From positions 1 through 64,000 of the forward strand of contig JAAEAF010014540.1 in the NCBI GenBank assembly GCA_011037195.1: DNA of 64,000 nucleotides, in the 5' to 3' direction. A program made the position numbers and the translations under genes. This document shows, piece after piece, positions 9,753-21,834 of this stretch. Each line of letters starts with the position of its first letter. The first letter of the stretch is position 1. The notes below the pieces were generated by a model that saw only the letters and a list, made by a program, of their open reading frames with translations, was not told where the DNA came from and searched no databases. This stretch comes from Triatoma infestans (taxonomy: Eukaryota > Arthropoda > Insecta > Hemiptera > Reduviidae).

Positions 9753-10710
9753 TGTAATAGGATCCAAAGAGAAGATCCGTAACAGAGAAAGAGAGACAAA
9801 AATGACAGGACCACTCTTTCGGACTAGAGTGGGAGAAACAACATAAATACAGCGACGGGAGATAGATATACAACAAAGTTCATACAATTGATTCACTTGT
9901 CAGTCACAACGTGTCATTTACCTTACCCTTTACAACTCTACCATACTCTACCATTTTAAGTGTAAAGTACAGGCAGTCAGTGTCATTTTTGACTCCTAGC
10001 AAGAGGAAGTATTGTAATCGTGTCAAATTTTCGATATCGAGTTTTCAACGGAATATCCGTTTTGAGGTCCCCTGAGTCCAAAAAAGTGGTTTTTAGCAAA
10101 TTGTCTGTGTGTGTGTGTCTGTGAAACTTGAAATTTGATTTTCCGTTTATGTATCACCATAGCATCTGACACTGGGTCATCTGTCAAAATTCCTCAACCG
10201 GAAGTACCACTTTTCTTGTTGTTTTTTTTTTTACTTTTTTCCGTCTTTCTCAAAAATGGCTCCGACGATTTTCTTCTAACTTGACATATCGACTATACTT
10301 AGAAAGAGCTACAACTTTTATTTGTAATCTTTCTCTGGGAAAATTGATTTAAGGGCACTTTTAGAGGAGGGGCGGGGTTATGTTTTCCTCTAAAGTGGTA
10401 TCATAGTTGATTATAAAATTCTATCATCCAAATAAAATTAATTAGAAATAAATAGATGGCCAAAATTCCGAGTTACAAGAAAATTAGTAAACCGGAAGTG
10501 CGCTTTTGCTGAACAGTTTTTTCAGTTTTCGACGAATTCCATTAAATCTCGTACCCAAAATATAAAATTTGTCAATTATAATTTTGTGAACTGGAGTAAG
10601 TGAAAGTTGTGTGAATGTTTCACACCAGATTTTTACATTATACAGTGTTAGGCATATTTTGTTTGTTCATTCAAACCACACCATTTCTCTCCTTCATCTA
10701 CCCCATTATA
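9753..10710 (+). mobile_element. solo LTR (family L1) with perfect 5-bp TSD
   Basis: It runs from TGTAATAGGATCC to CCCATTATA and is flanked by GTCGC on both sides (9748-9752 and 10711-10715). This 5-bp target duplication fixes the LTR ends. Inner words (AGACAAAAATGACAGGACCA; ATAAATACAGCGACGGGAGA) match the LTR at 25238. Without the family A insertion at 9994-10629 it would be about 320 bp, near the 290 bp of the intact copy. ATAAATACAG is a plausible TATA region. Confidence 0.85.
9994..10629 (+). repeat. Family A repeat, defined by paralogous empty site
   Basis: It begins TCCTAGCAAGAGGAAGTATT and ends GTGAATGTTTCACACCAGA. It splits the solo LTR at the point where the intact LTR (25238-25527) reads CACTTTTAACATTATAC. 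TTTTTGAC precedes it and TTTTTAC follows it, which suggests a target duplication of about 7 bp. Inside are GTCTGTGTGTGTGTGTCTGTG, a CCGGAAGTACCAC subunit and a CCGGAAGTGCGC subunit. No coding frame is present. Confidence 0.8.
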
Positions 10711-10715
10711 GTCGC

Positions 10716-12590
10716 CATTTTAAGCACGAAGGAGTAAGTCGTTATGCAATACTTCATTGAATAGGTCACAGTGTAATATATATACAATTCATGCCAGTTC
10801 CGGTTGCCCTTAATTGTGAAAACCCAAGTTTGTTACTTCCGGTTTTTCCTGGGTAGTGTTAATAAAGTGGGGTCCTTTTGTCGACATTAGTGGCTCAGTT
10901 CTCTCGGGCCTGCATAGGTTATTGTGAAATCACATGGTTGTTATTTCCGGTGGCCGTGCAGCTTCTGGGAGCCCGTTTAATTATTATCTACAATCATCAA
11001 TCAGCCAAGCAGCAGTGTATGGGTGAAGTCTCCAGAGTTGGAAGCACATAAGATTTATTTCCACATACCTATTTCTCCTCTCCCCTTGTCCCCGACATGG
11101 GCTAAGGATACATGGGTCTTCTGGCACTGGTGTATGCAAGATTCTGCGTTTTATGGTAAGCGCCATTCCTTTGGCTGTTGAAAGTAATAATAAATAATAT
11201 TTGCTACCCATTTTTAAATTCAATTTATTTATTCATCTTATTTCCATATAATTTTTAATATCTTAATTTCCCATTTTGCTCATGAATTATATCATATTAT
11301 ATACATTTCACTCAATATTTTTTTCTCTTGATATATTTTTTTTTTTATTATTATTAAACAGACCCCACTCGAGGTATCTCACCTCAGTATATATTTTCAT
11401 TTTTTTATTTTTCTTTCCTGTATTTATTAAACAGAGCCTATCAGAGGTTGAGATAGTAGGATGTAAATACAGCTCACTTTTATTTGTAATTTCCTATTAT
11501 TTACTGAACAAGCTGTATTGTGATCGTGTCTAATTTTCAAAATCAAGTTTCCATCCCAAATACAAACACTGACTAAATAAATACAACCATAATATTTTCA
11601 TATTATTGCGAAGTGATATTATTACGTGATCACTATTAGGCCACGAAATACTAGATTCAGGCAGTATATTGGCCTCTGATATAGATTATTATGTAAACAA
11701 TAACTCAAACTTAATTAACCAATATGATTGGGAAATTAATAACATATTATACACTGTATTCATCAAGATATTTGGTATTGTAAATTAACATATTTTTGTA
11801 TTATTTAACCTTTTTTTTTTTGTATTGATAACATCTTTTGTCTTTGGAGTAGATGATTTCCACAGCTAATTTTTGGCGGATTTATTTCGCATGATATTTG
11901 TATGGAATATATGTATAATTCAGAATACTTCAACAACATTGGTATTTGCATATTTATTCGTGTTATTTTTTAAACCACATATGAATGTAAACTCATTTGT
12001 AAATTAAATGATATTTTAAAATCAGTTTTCTGTTTGTTTTTTTTTGGTTTTTTTAAACACCTAACCTTCGTCAAATTCAACAAGATAAAATAAAATTAAA
12101 AATCTTTTAAGAACTATTGGTGTGAGAGGGGTCCAGAAGCTGGAGTGTTGCTGAAAGAAAGAGTGGGAAGCGTCAATTTTCATTTAGTTGGGTTAACTGT
12201 CAATTTATAGTTTGTTGGCGAGAAAAACGGGGAATCAGACTGTGGGACAGAGGGGATGAGTCTGTAATTATATTGTTGTCAAGGGTGCCAATCTGGACAC
12301 CCGCCTTTTATTTTTTTTTTTTTTTGCTTTTTTTTCTAAAGAAAAAGTTAATAAAAATAGATTTAAATTTTTTCTCTCTCTCTCTTAGTATATTTATGCC
12401 CGAGCATTCGGTATTCATTTATATTTGCTTATTCAGTTTTAACTTTCTCTTTATTCAGTAGGAACAATTTTTTTTTCTGCTTTCACAACATATTTAGAAA
12501 GTTAATTATCATCAATAGTTTAACTTTAATGTGTTGATAATTTTTCTAATGAAGGGTATAATGCAATAAATAAAATACAGACCCTCTCAA
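10716..12590. other. AT-rich intronic sequence, nothing assigned
   Basis: Pyrimidine runs lie at 11330-11420 and 12305-12390. A slightly GC-richer piece at 10790-11180 (CCGACATGGGCTAAGG) gives no recognisable protein. No TIRs or tails found. Confidence 0.4.
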
Positions 12591-12594
12591 CGTA

Positions 12595-13560
12595 CAGCAC
12601 TCCTTCCATGTCTATTTCTCTAAAGATATTTCAAGATCTGGGAAGGTTCTGGCGAGTTATGTCCGCCTCCAATTGTCGGTATGTACCTTAGTTTCTGAAT
12701 CTTCTCTGGACGGTAGCGTTGCAGTCCGTTAGGAAATATATTGGAATCTCTTCCATTTTTCCACCGAAAATGCTAGTGCAATTTTGTTCTAGACACAGCT
12801 TCTTCAAATGTTCTCTGAGTTATCAGTTCTTCTAAGAGAATATGCCTGCTAGCATATGAAGCCTACTTTTGTTCAGACTAATTCACGCCTCCAAACGGTT
12901 GTAATTGCTCAGTTAAGTTAGCCTAAATCTTGGCCTCTGTGCACCAAAGCATTTCTCAACACTTTTTTGGAGAGATCTCTTTCAAGAAAGGATTCTAGCC
13001 TCATGAAGCGGTTATTGCGTCTATACTTCCCAGAATAGTTTCTACTCCAATGGATAAGCCCATTGTGTGCATCGACTTCATCCCACATCGGCACACTGTC
13101 TCAATAAACGCCAGGCTACACAAGAGACGATTGCAAGTCCAAGTCTGGTGCCTTGTTGTTGAAGAATAGAGAAACTCGTGCTGGTGTATCTGAATCCTTA
13201 GGTACACCAACAATGTGGTCTGCCACAGCAAGTGTCCTGCCACGAGAATGGAAAGAAAGGCAATATGAAGATCATCACAAAGTCTTTCCTCCAGTCGTGA
13301 GTTCAGAGACAGATCTGGGCTCCCTTGGAACATTTTTGATTAGTTGGAAAGTTATTCTCCTATCCGTAAACGGTCCGAATGGTTGTAGGTTCAGAACTAA
13401 CTAAGCAGTCTCTACGTTTTTTCCTCAATCTCCTAGTCCCGCGTGGAACTAAAGAACCATTCCAGTTGAGTTTTTGGCCTCATACTTCACAAAAAAGATT
13501 AAACGGAATTTCTTCTTTCTTGCCTTTCTTTTCTACAAAGTTGATCCGCAACATATTGTG
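12595..13560 (-). pseudogene. degraded coding-like region, unidentified
   Basis: This block is visibly richer in G+C than its surroundings. On the minus strand it has long stretches with few stops across shifting frames (for example VADHIVGVPKDSDTPARV near 13180-13240, and WDEVDAHNGLIHWS near 13040-13085). It looks like a frameshifted retroelement pol or another old coding sequence. I see no RT, RNase H, protease or integrase motif clearly enough to name it. Confidence 0.35.
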
Positions 13561-13561
13561 A

Positions 13562-14169
13562 ACGTTTCCCTAGAGAGAACGTTTTGAACATGATATTATT
13601 CCTTCTTATCTTATCACATTTCACAGTACCTAGAAGATACTTTGTTCAAAAAGCTTAGTGGGTCTCAAAAGGAGTAATCTCTATCCTGCGACTCTCTCAA
13701 GTAAAGAATGTGCTCTCTTGTGTACTATTTCTTAGAAGGTATTCTCACAAGCATTATTATACATAAGGCGGCGAGGGTTCTTCTTTATCACCTCGTTGTT
13801 TATAACTAATTGTGAATAATTTTTTTGTTTAAATCTTATATACAAAAAGTTAATATTAAAAAAGATATTTCAAATTTAATGTCACAGCTTTCGTAGTGTA
13901 TCTTTCGAAAACTTTTGTGGTCAATACATGTAAGTTGGATGAACAACAAATTTCATAGAATACTAAACTTCAATTTTCATTTAAGTAGAGATCAAAAAGC
14001 GTCTCAATGAAATGTGGGTCAATATTATAATACATTTAACAAAGTAGCTGAAAATGTATTAGGCAGAACTTTAATTATATTAAGCGTATTAGTCTTGTTT
14101 ACTTTTATATAATGAAATTATTTTTTATCCACATTACTCAATGGGTTTATTTGATTTTCTATGTTTCAG
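13562..14169 (+). other. end of upstream Ten-a intron
   Basis: AT-rich intron sequence ends in the acceptor TTTTCTATGTTTCAG just before 14170. The upstream donor lies outside the window, so this intron is at least 14.2 kb. Confidence 0.6.
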
Positions 14170-14518
14170 AATCCCTGCCCACAAGTACGGCCGTACATTT
14201 TAGCGGTCCTAGTCCGAGCCAGCCAGTATCTACGGACCAGCAACAAACTCCATTACAAGTAGAATCTGTACAACCTCCGGCAGCGTCTACAGTAGAAATT
14301 CCAGAACTTGGCGCACCGCATGCATTTACTGTACCACCGGCACAATTTTGGAATTCAGAATTTCGTAATAAACAGCCGGCATTTATTAGATTTAATATCA
14401 GTTTACCATGGGGAGCAAATTTTGCCGTTTATGGTAGAAGAAATGTAGCGCCTAGTATAACGCAGTATGATTTTGCGGAATTCGTAAAAGGTGGAAGAGT
14501 TGATCACCGACTTAGAAG
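14170..14518 (+). CDS. Ten-a: teneurin (Ten-a-like) exon, extracellular segment
   Basis: Teneurins are large type II transmembrane adhesion proteins acting in neuronal wiring. This 349-bp exon opens after TATGTTTCAG and closes at AG|GTATAT. Its frame is fixed by the next exon. It encodes a Pro/Ser/Gln-rich linker ([17 protein letters not shown]), then the conserved block [37 protein letters not shown] and [18 protein letters not shown] is a possible N-glycosylation site. At the boundary with the next exon, HRLRR|S fits a furin-type R-x-R-R site, and teneurins are known to be processed by furin near the membrane. Only the part between the membrane and the EGF repeats is here. The assignment to Ten-a rather than Ten-m rests on the EGF sequence in the next exons and is an inference. 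Confidence 0.88.
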
Positions 14519-14594
14519 GTATATTATATAATGGTATATTTGTTTTATTGCTTTTGATTCACTAATCTTGTAATTCTGATTTTATTTATTGCAG
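14519..14594 (+). other. 76-bp Ten-a intron
   Basis: Donor GTATATTATA and acceptor TTTATTTATTGCAG. It splits an Arg codon (AG|A), keeping the frame between the flanking exons. It is tiny compared with its neighbours. Confidence 0.85.
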
Positions 14595-14926
14595 ATCAGT
14601 GATATTATCTCCTGCCACAGCACCTTCACCCAGCAGAGGTACAAAGACATATGATTTCGAAACGAACAATCGTATGGGACACGAACTATCTAAACGTTCT
14701 ACATCGCCTATGTTAGTTAACGTAACATTGTTGCAGTATTTGGATACTGGAAGATGGTTTCTTTCAGTTTACAATGACGATCTAAGGCCGCATGAAGTTG
14801 TATTGATAGTTGAAGAAGCCGAAGGTATTTCAACGGCTTGCCCCAATGATTGTTCAGGACATGGTTCCTGCTATCTGGGGAAATGTGATTGTATAGACGG
14901 TTTTGAAGGAATTGATTGTGCCAAAA
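14595..14926 (+). CDS. Ten-a: teneurin (Ten-a-like) exon with EGF repeat 1
   Basis: This 332-bp exon reads [15 protein letters not shown], then the conserved [20 protein letters not shown] and [17 protein letters not shown], then EGF-like repeat 1 ([18 protein letters not shown], with its last Cys in GIDC). All six EGF cysteines are present. NVT is a possible N-glycosylation site. The donor is AAAA|GTAAGT, and the split codon is completed by GT of the next exon to give Ser. The [11 protein letters not shown] form is what I associate with insect Ten-a; Ten-m differs here. No stops or frameshifts. Confidence 0.92.
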
Positions 14927-15714
14927 GTAAGTACCAACTTTTTATGTTTTCATTTATGGTAGCAAAGAAAATTAAAAGTATTACGGCCATCATAATAGTA
15001 AATGCAACACAAAACTGAGCAACTCTATGGCCAATGGAAAGCACTGAAAATTAGGAGGCTCTACCAAGAGTTGTTTTTTAACAATTGTGCATTTCTATAA
15101 TTTTACCTAATAACTGTTTGATGCAGCGTGAATAGCCTCTCGATTTATTGAAGCATAGAATTGTTGTAGAAACACATCACCTAGAATTGATGGCAGGATT
15201 ACTTCATCAAAACTTCGGGTTAGTCTTTTTATTTTTTAGTTTGAAATACTTGTATTTTCAATGAAAAGTTTCGGATGATCATTTTTTTTAATGCTGCAAC
15301 CAGACTTTGCATATTTCCAAGTATTCTGTTGAAATAATGTTATATAAAAGCCTAACACAGTCAGTCTTAGGATTCAGTGGTAGACCTATCATTTACCTTA
15401 GATAAGTATCCATTCCTTGTCCAGATAAACAATTACCATGAACTTGTCTTAGAGCTGAGATATAAATTGAGAAAGAAGAAAGTACATAAATTAGGACGAT
15501 AGATTAGGACTCTTTCTGAGCACAGCGTGGTTACCTTCTTAAAGAAAGCAAAATTGAAAATAAAGAAAAAATTTACCGTTTTCAAAACAAAAAAAAATGA
15601 CAAAGATCTCTGACCTATAATAGCATACAAGAGTTGAGCCCATTATCTCACCCAATCATTAAAGTGATATTTTAGAGCAACCATGATATTACAGTCCCCC
15701 CTCCCAGAAACCAC
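14927..15714 (+). other. Ten-a intron, 5' part
   Basis: This is the start of the 6.9-kb intron between the EGF 1 and EGF 2 exons. No element is recognised before the non-LTR insertion, apart from family A-like sequence close to 15690-15714. Confidence 0.5.
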
Positions 15715-16480
15715 TATTAGAATTAGAATGACACGGGGGGGGGGACTGGAACCTAAGCACTGCAGCCTACCCATTGAGGCTTATTGTGCCAACCCCTCAA
15801 TGCCTAGTAGAGGAAGCCCGCACTTCATGAGGTCTAGAACCTTCCCTACTAGTCCTTCTTGAAGTACGATTTCCTCCGGTCTCAACGTGCCGAAGATCTC
15901 GTGCCGCAATCTGCCAATTGCAACGCAAACAAACAACAGGTGAGAGGCCGAAACAAGGGCTCCGAATCAACCAATCTTGTGCAGATGTTTCTTGAACCTA
16001 CCATGCCCAGTAAACAGGCCCTTATCAGACAGCTCTGATACCTGCTTAAACCCAGGGTCTCTCTGGTTCTTCTTTTGCACAACTCTGGCATAAACATTTT
16101 GCCATGTTTTGCCCCAGTACTTAGCCTCCAGTGACGATTATGCTCTCTCCGAGTCCATTCTTCCAGAGACGCCTCGCCATACTTTTGGCTATTTCCAGAA
16201 CAGGTTCCGGCCGACAGAAAGGAGTATTCGCTCCATTCCTGGCCAGTTGGTCGGCTTGCTCATTACCTTTAATCCCCTTGTGTCTCGGCACCCATACCAG
16301 CCGCATTTTATTGTGCCGGGATAACGCCTCCACGGAGTCTCTACACTCCCTGACTAGGGAAGAAGTGATTCTGAATGCCCCAAGTGCCTTCAGTGCAGCC
16401 TGGCTGTCCGAGAAGATACATATTTCCCTATTCCTAGAACCCGTACGCAAATTCTCCTCAGCACAGATCTTTATTGCATA
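15715..16480 (-). mobile_element. 5'-truncated non-LTR retrotransposon, RNase H end
   Basis: On the minus strand, 16470-16121 encodes an RNase H domain: ICIFSDSQAALKALGAF, then LVWVPRHKGIKGNEQADQLA, then NGLGESIIVTGG. A C-terminal tail follows down to about 15740. CAGAAACCAC occurs on both sides (15705-15714 and 16481-16490), a 10-bp target duplication. The copy keeps only the 3' end, as expected of target-primed reverse transcription. RNase H points to the I/LOA-type clades rather than jockey proper; I cannot be more precise. It lies antisense to Ten-a. Confidence 0.8.
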
Positions 16481-16490
16481 CAGAAACCAC

Positions 16491-16620
16491 CAATTATTAT
16501 GGAAAAAATATTTGAAATAAATGTGATTGATCTTTATGTGTACAGTTGGTATGCAAAATTTAAAGAAAGTCGTTGGAGTCATTTCTGAGAAAGTTACAAA
16601 AAAATCGAAGAAAAAAAACG
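16491..16620 (-). repeat. Family A fragment, minus strand
   Basis: GAAATAAATGTGATTGATC, then AAGAAAGTCGTTGGAGTC and a degenerate TTTCTGAGAAAGTTAC. This is the sequence the neighbouring non-LTR copy inserted into. Confidence 0.45.
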
Positions 16621-18090
16621 ATTCAATTATTATTGTAGCACATTTGGTTGAGAGATTTTCTACGAAACCTGGTAACTAAATTAAAAATCATAACAGAATA
16701 TAAAATTTAAGCTTCTTGCGACTTTTCATTTTTGAAATATTTTGTTCAAACACTCCAACAGACTATTCGCAAAAAAATATTTATCGTACTGAGGGCATCA
16801 AAGCATATATTTCCGATGAAAGCTAAGCTCGAAAATTTGTACGAATTGCAATCATTCTTCTTATAAGCGGTAAAAATAGAAAGTAAAAAACTAATCAATA
16901 TTAGGGAGAATTTCAGGGCGAAATTTTAAGTCCTTTTCTGTTTTTATGCTACTTATCAGATATAATCAAGTATTCCACAAAAATGACCATGAGAAAAAAC
17001 GAACGAGACTAAGTTATAACATTTATTTATATTAAATAGATGTTAACAAATATGAAACACTTTGGAAAATTAGTTAAAACATCTATTTCTTTAGAAGATA
17101 TAGCTATAAACATGAAAGAAGTACAAGTCTGAAAAAAAATGAAATGAGGAAATGGATATATTTATGTTCAGCATAACAGCAGGTATATATATATATATTG
17201 TACATATGTATGAAAAACTATATGTTTAGTCATAATATTGAAGAAAGAAAAAAAAAAAAGGTAAGATACTTTGTATATATACATACGTATGAGTATAATT
17301 TGGGGGGGGGGGGAAGCAGCAAGTTGAAACATGATTGATGAGTTGTGGAGTTTCCTTCTTTTTCTTTTGTAAAGCATGTACCTACAGCAAAACTCACAGT
17401 ATCTACCAATCTTTTTACCTTCGGTTTATGTGTTGCATTCACTACCTTGAAGTAAAAATAAAAACAAAAATATACATTTATGTGTTTACAAGTGGGAAAT
17501 TTTATTTATTATCTTTTAGTTCAATTTTGTAACAAATTTTTTTATATACATACAAGTATATAAAAAAAAATTGGATATATTTTTGCAACATTTATTATAG
17601 GATGTATACCGTATAAAATTCATATATATAACAATTGTAGAATTGTTATCATTATATTGCCGATTATCATTATTTGAAAGCTAATTAATCACACTTTGTC
17701 CAAAGAAAACTGAAAAATGGGAAAATTAATGGCCACAAAAGAAAGCATTATTCAGTCATTTAGTTGTAAAAGCTATGAAAAAAATTATTCATTTGAATGG
17801 AGGAATGTTTGAGACTTTCTGCCTGTTACATTCTGCATAATCTCGAATTCTGTCTGATCGACTTCAGGTATTCGCTTTTCTTCAGCAGTTTGGTGATTAA
17901 CGTATTGTGCCCTAGCTAAGAATTTCTGTCATCACTTGCCACTCTGTAGTTGCGAATTCCAAAAACCAATCAGACAGAAAGAGGGGAATGTTGGTCTAAT
18001 TCAATAACTGAAATATTTCCAGCATTGTGGATTGTATGAGTGCAAACAGCTCAAGATGAATTTATATTAATTTTCAACAACAAGCCCAGT
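16621..18090. other. AT-rich intronic sequence with microsatellites
   Basis: It contains a short (AT)n run at 17182-17199, an A-run near 17247 and an 11-base G-run at 17302-17312. No gene or element end is recognised. Confidence 0.45.
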
Positions 18091-18490
18091 CTCTTATAAA
18101 AATCCAGATCCTGGCCCAAGTTTTTGGTACGGCCTAAAAGAAATGGACAATAACTCTATTAAGGGGAAACAGCCAAAGCGGTTCCACAGATATCCTGTTA
18201 CAACCAAAGTTTTTGAACATAATCTTCTAGCAAACTGTCATAAGTTCGATTGGTCGTTTCTTAACTCTGTCTAACCAACACTTCAAAAGGATTTTGGCAA
18301 GAACCCCATTCTGTAGCGATGTCTCATAAACCACAAACCACAATGCTAGCGTGAATGATACAACAATATCTTATTATTAGACCTGTCCGGACTCCCAATG
18401 AGCATCTTAGACTCACCCCATGACCACCCAAGCTGTATCGATAGGGATGAATGCTGTGAAGCTGTCCGGTGAGTTATGTCTTGTCTCTTT
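18091..18490 (-). pseudogene. relic of non-LTR retrotransposon 3' region
   Basis: CCAATGAGCATCTTAGACT and GATGAATGCTGTGA are complementary to the 3' region of the element at 53203-54427 (around 53940-54000). Upstream words (GGACAATAACTCTA; CCTGTTACAACCAAAG) recur at 21180-21240. It is heavily decayed. Confidence 0.5.
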
Positions 18491-19560
18491 CTTGCACTCA
18501 TTTTCTCTATCTGTCTCTCTCCACCCTCTTTCTGTTCTCTGAGTTTTTATCAATTTCAGAATCTTAGTTGAAAGTTCACCTGCTTATATTATTTATGCTC
18601 TACAACCTGAATTATAATTATTTCTTTTTACCTTCCATCAACTTGAGTAACTTCATCAATCATATTATTTTAACTTTTGATTAACTTCTTCAGCGTCACT
18701 TTGAAATAACTTCACCTTTTTTCATTGATTTTTTTTTTTTTTTTTTTGCTCCTGGGAATAGCTTCAGTACAATTTGAAAACGGCTACATTTGGATTTTGC
18801 TACCCAGCTACAACTTCTTGCAAATGGTGTTCTTCTTTTTGATCAGTTATTTCTTTTTGGCTATAGATGTACATTGAATTATGAGATTGAGAATTGAAGG
18901 CTGAAGAAATAATGTAGTTGAAAAAATATAATGACTAAATCAATATCAAAGTTGATATTTTTGAGATTAAAAAAAAAAAAAAAAAAACGAACAAATTTTA
19001 CATTATAAAATACGGTCATTGATAATTGTACTGAACATTTCTGTTCAGTACATTCTTCAGCATAATATTTTATTTTTAAATAAGCCAAAAAAAAAAAGAA
19101 GAAAACTATGCCTAACTACTCCACTTTGCTTTCTTCAAAGCTGGAAGGGGGCAGGAATTAGTAGCAGTTTTAAACGTATGGTTTTTTGGCAGTGCTGACA
19201 CTGAAATTGGATCCTTAGGAATTTATGAGAATTTCGCTTCCTTCCCCCTTTTTTCACCCTGATCTTAGGAAATGGTTTCATCAGCTAAAAGTTTGGCATC
19301 CTGGCAGCCAAATAATTTTTTTTTTTCTTTAAAAAGACCTGTCTTTAATAAACGTTTTGAGACTGATATTGTTATGTATAATATTTTTCAATGTACCTTT
19401 ATTGTGCACATTTTCACTACTCTTAGCGATTGTCTTTAACTTAATGTCACATTCAAACGTAACCACTTGATTGATTTTTTTTTTTTTTGTTCGCATTGTT
19501 AGTCTGGAATTCTCACAGAAACGTTTAAGATCCTGAAAAAGTGTTTGGTGTATTTATATG
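18491..19560. other. intronic sequence with poly-T runs
   Basis: Long T or A runs occur at 18728-18747, 18969-18986 and 19470-19480. No assignable element; ORFs here are low-complexity. Confidence 0.45.
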
Positions 19561-20177
19561 TGTAATGGAATCAGATATTAGATGTAATGAAATCGTTTGT
19601 TGTGTGATTCTGGAGTAGCAGATGTCTTGAAGAGTGCGGAAATTAGTTTGAGAGATTTGGAAGTTAGTGCTCGAATTATTAAACGGTTTTTTATATAAAA
19701 ATAAACTGTATTTTAACAATAATTTAAACGTGATAAATGGTAACTAATAACTATAATAAAATACTTAATAATAAATAGAAGATGATAATTTAGAATGGTT
19801 AAAATAACGAACTAAAGTGCACAACTACGAGAATGATAAGTTGAATATAACTGTGAATTGCCCCTCGTTTATAGTTTGGTCGTAGATGATATAATAATGA
19901 TCTCGTCGTATATCATAGAGTTTATATATACTGTTGTTCACACTCACACCAAGATATCTGTCTTAGTGTGCGGCCTTGTGCGACCTTCGTAGTTTTCTGA
20001 CCATTTTTAGTGGCCATAGTTATCGCGGTGCCTGCCTTTTTGATGTGAGAATTGATGAAAAGGCTTTGTGTTTGTTTGGTTGACCGCGGCTGTCGGCGGC
20101 CAACAGTGTTACTGTTTTCACCCTTTGATTATTTCTTTGGCGTACTTTGCCGATGTCAATGACTTTGCCATGTCATT
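19561..20177 (+). mobile_element. solo LTR-like repeat (family L2), copy 1
   Basis: It starts TGTAATGGAATCAGATATTA and ends GACTTTGCCATGTCATT. It matches 43202-44671 along its length, without the family A insertion of that copy. GAGTTTATATATACTG (about 19918) looks like a TATA region. It supplies the empty site for the insertion at 43344. Its own target duplication is not clear. Confidence 0.7.
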
Positions 20178-21060
20178 GGAAAAATATGGCCACAATTGAA
20201 TTGTTTCCAAAGTCTAATAAACCAATGATTAATTACACTTCCACCTCCCCCAAAAAAGATGATTTGCTAAAAATTGTTTGAAAACAATTAAATTGCAATT
20301 ATAACAGTGAAAAACCAAAATTTAATTTGACATAGATGTAGGTGAAAAAAATAGGAAATAATATGTCTCTCGATTCAGCAAATAATAAAAAAAACCTTGC
20401 TCTGAATATTATTGGCCATACAAAATAATACAGTAGATCGCGTGACAGTGCATAAATCAAGTCTGGTGACAGTTCCAATGGTGTGCCATGCATGCAATTT
20501 TTTTTTATTTTTTTTTTAATTGAAATACTGTGAGTGTTCAAATAAAAGAGTTTTTTTTGTTTTTGTTTTTAAAACTCCCTTTAAAACAGATGTGTTCAAT
20601 ATCTTTGATAAATTTTGTAATATATTTTATTTTTTACGACAAATTGTTTTTCCAGAATCTTTTCTATGTAATAATAGATTTGATATGATAAATTTATCAT
20701 ATTTTTTTTTCGTGATAGCCTGCTTTATCGAAAAATGAAGTTGTTCGATCTTTTTCGGGCGTTCATTCATTTTCGAAACATCTTGATAATATGAAAGAGA
20801 GTTTCAGTGTGTAGCCCAATCCAGATGTGAGTACCCCCGTGATAGCTTGATGATAATTGGTTACTATTTTAAACCTGTCAGTGATCATAGAATAGCAAGC
20901 TATCATGGACAAATCAGCAAGATATCGTGTTTTTTTTTTGGTATTTTAAGTCTAATTTTCCTAACTCTGAAGAAGTCTTTTGCAGTTTTTAGTAAAATGT
21001 TGGTTTACCAAAAACCTATTACTGTTATTATTCTTCGTCAGTTGTGAGGGATCAATTCCA
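20178..21060. other. intronic sequence, nothing assigned
   Basis: T-rich. A phrase at 20752-20770 (TTTCGGGCGTTCATTCAT) resembles part of the PLE terminal repeat, but without the rest. Confidence 0.4.
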
Positions 21061-21600
21061 ACGCTATTCAAAGCACTTTTGGGTCTATAGCTACTGCAAC
21101 GAAAAATACAATAAGTCTGTACGTGAACAAAGATCCAGACTTGGGTCTAATCCCTTTAAGATTTACAGTCTGAACAAATCGGATAATAACTCTAAAGGGA
21201 AATAGCCTAAACTGTTCTACATACATCCTGTTCCCACCAAAGTTTCTGAACGTTGTATTTTCCACAATCTAAGCTGAGGATCCACACATCAGATGGATAA
21301 ATGTTTCTTCTTCTTTTTCACAAACTTTTCAGAAGGGATATAACATGAGACCCAACCAGATAGGATGTGAGACGTGAGATCCAACCAGATGCCTGAGAGA
21401 AGTCTTTGAAAAACACAGCAACATCTAACTATTAACCTCGTCCAGGCTCCCAATGAGTATCTCCGACTGCTGACATGCACCGACCACCGCCGTAGTGATG
21501 AATGCTGTGATGAGCAGTCCAAATCTGGAAGTTTGACAGATATGTGCCCAAAGACATGCTAACAGCAGGCTTCGAGACCAATGAAGGGGATTTGTCCAAT
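21061..21600 (-). pseudogene. relic of non-LTR retrotransposon 3' region
   Basis: On the minus strand it is similar to 18091-18490 and to the 3' part of 53203-54427. Shared words are CCAGGCTCCCAATGAGTATC, GATGAATGCTGTGA and GACAGATATGTGCC. Many stops; it lies just upstream of the third Ten-a exon. Confidence 0.5.
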
Positions 21601-21834
21601 TTGCATCGTATCTACCTGCTCATTTCCCCTAGATCCCCTAGATGGATGCATACGCATTCACATTTTAAAGACTCAAAACGTTTTTGCAAATATTGTTTTT
21701 TCCCAAGTTTTGTTGGAAAAATTTGGAGCATTCTATTAACGTCCAGAAACTTTTTCTATGCCACCATAACATATTGGAATTATTCTTTTTTAATCATATG
21801 TACAAAATAAAAAACCCTTACTTTAATATTTTAG

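Noticed and set aside
13001..13333. 110-residue minus-strand protein as a host gene
   Set aside because: It is one frame of a block with several frameshifts; no start context, domain or splice signals support it.
20752..20830. Further PLE terminal repeat
   Set aside because: Only one short phrase resembles the family; the core and flanks do not match.
21544..21810. Extra Ten-a exon just before the EGF 2 exon
   Set aside because: The upstream exon joins directly in phase to 21835 (Ala-Lys-Ser-Val-Cys), and the ORF lies over a minus-strand non-LTR relic.
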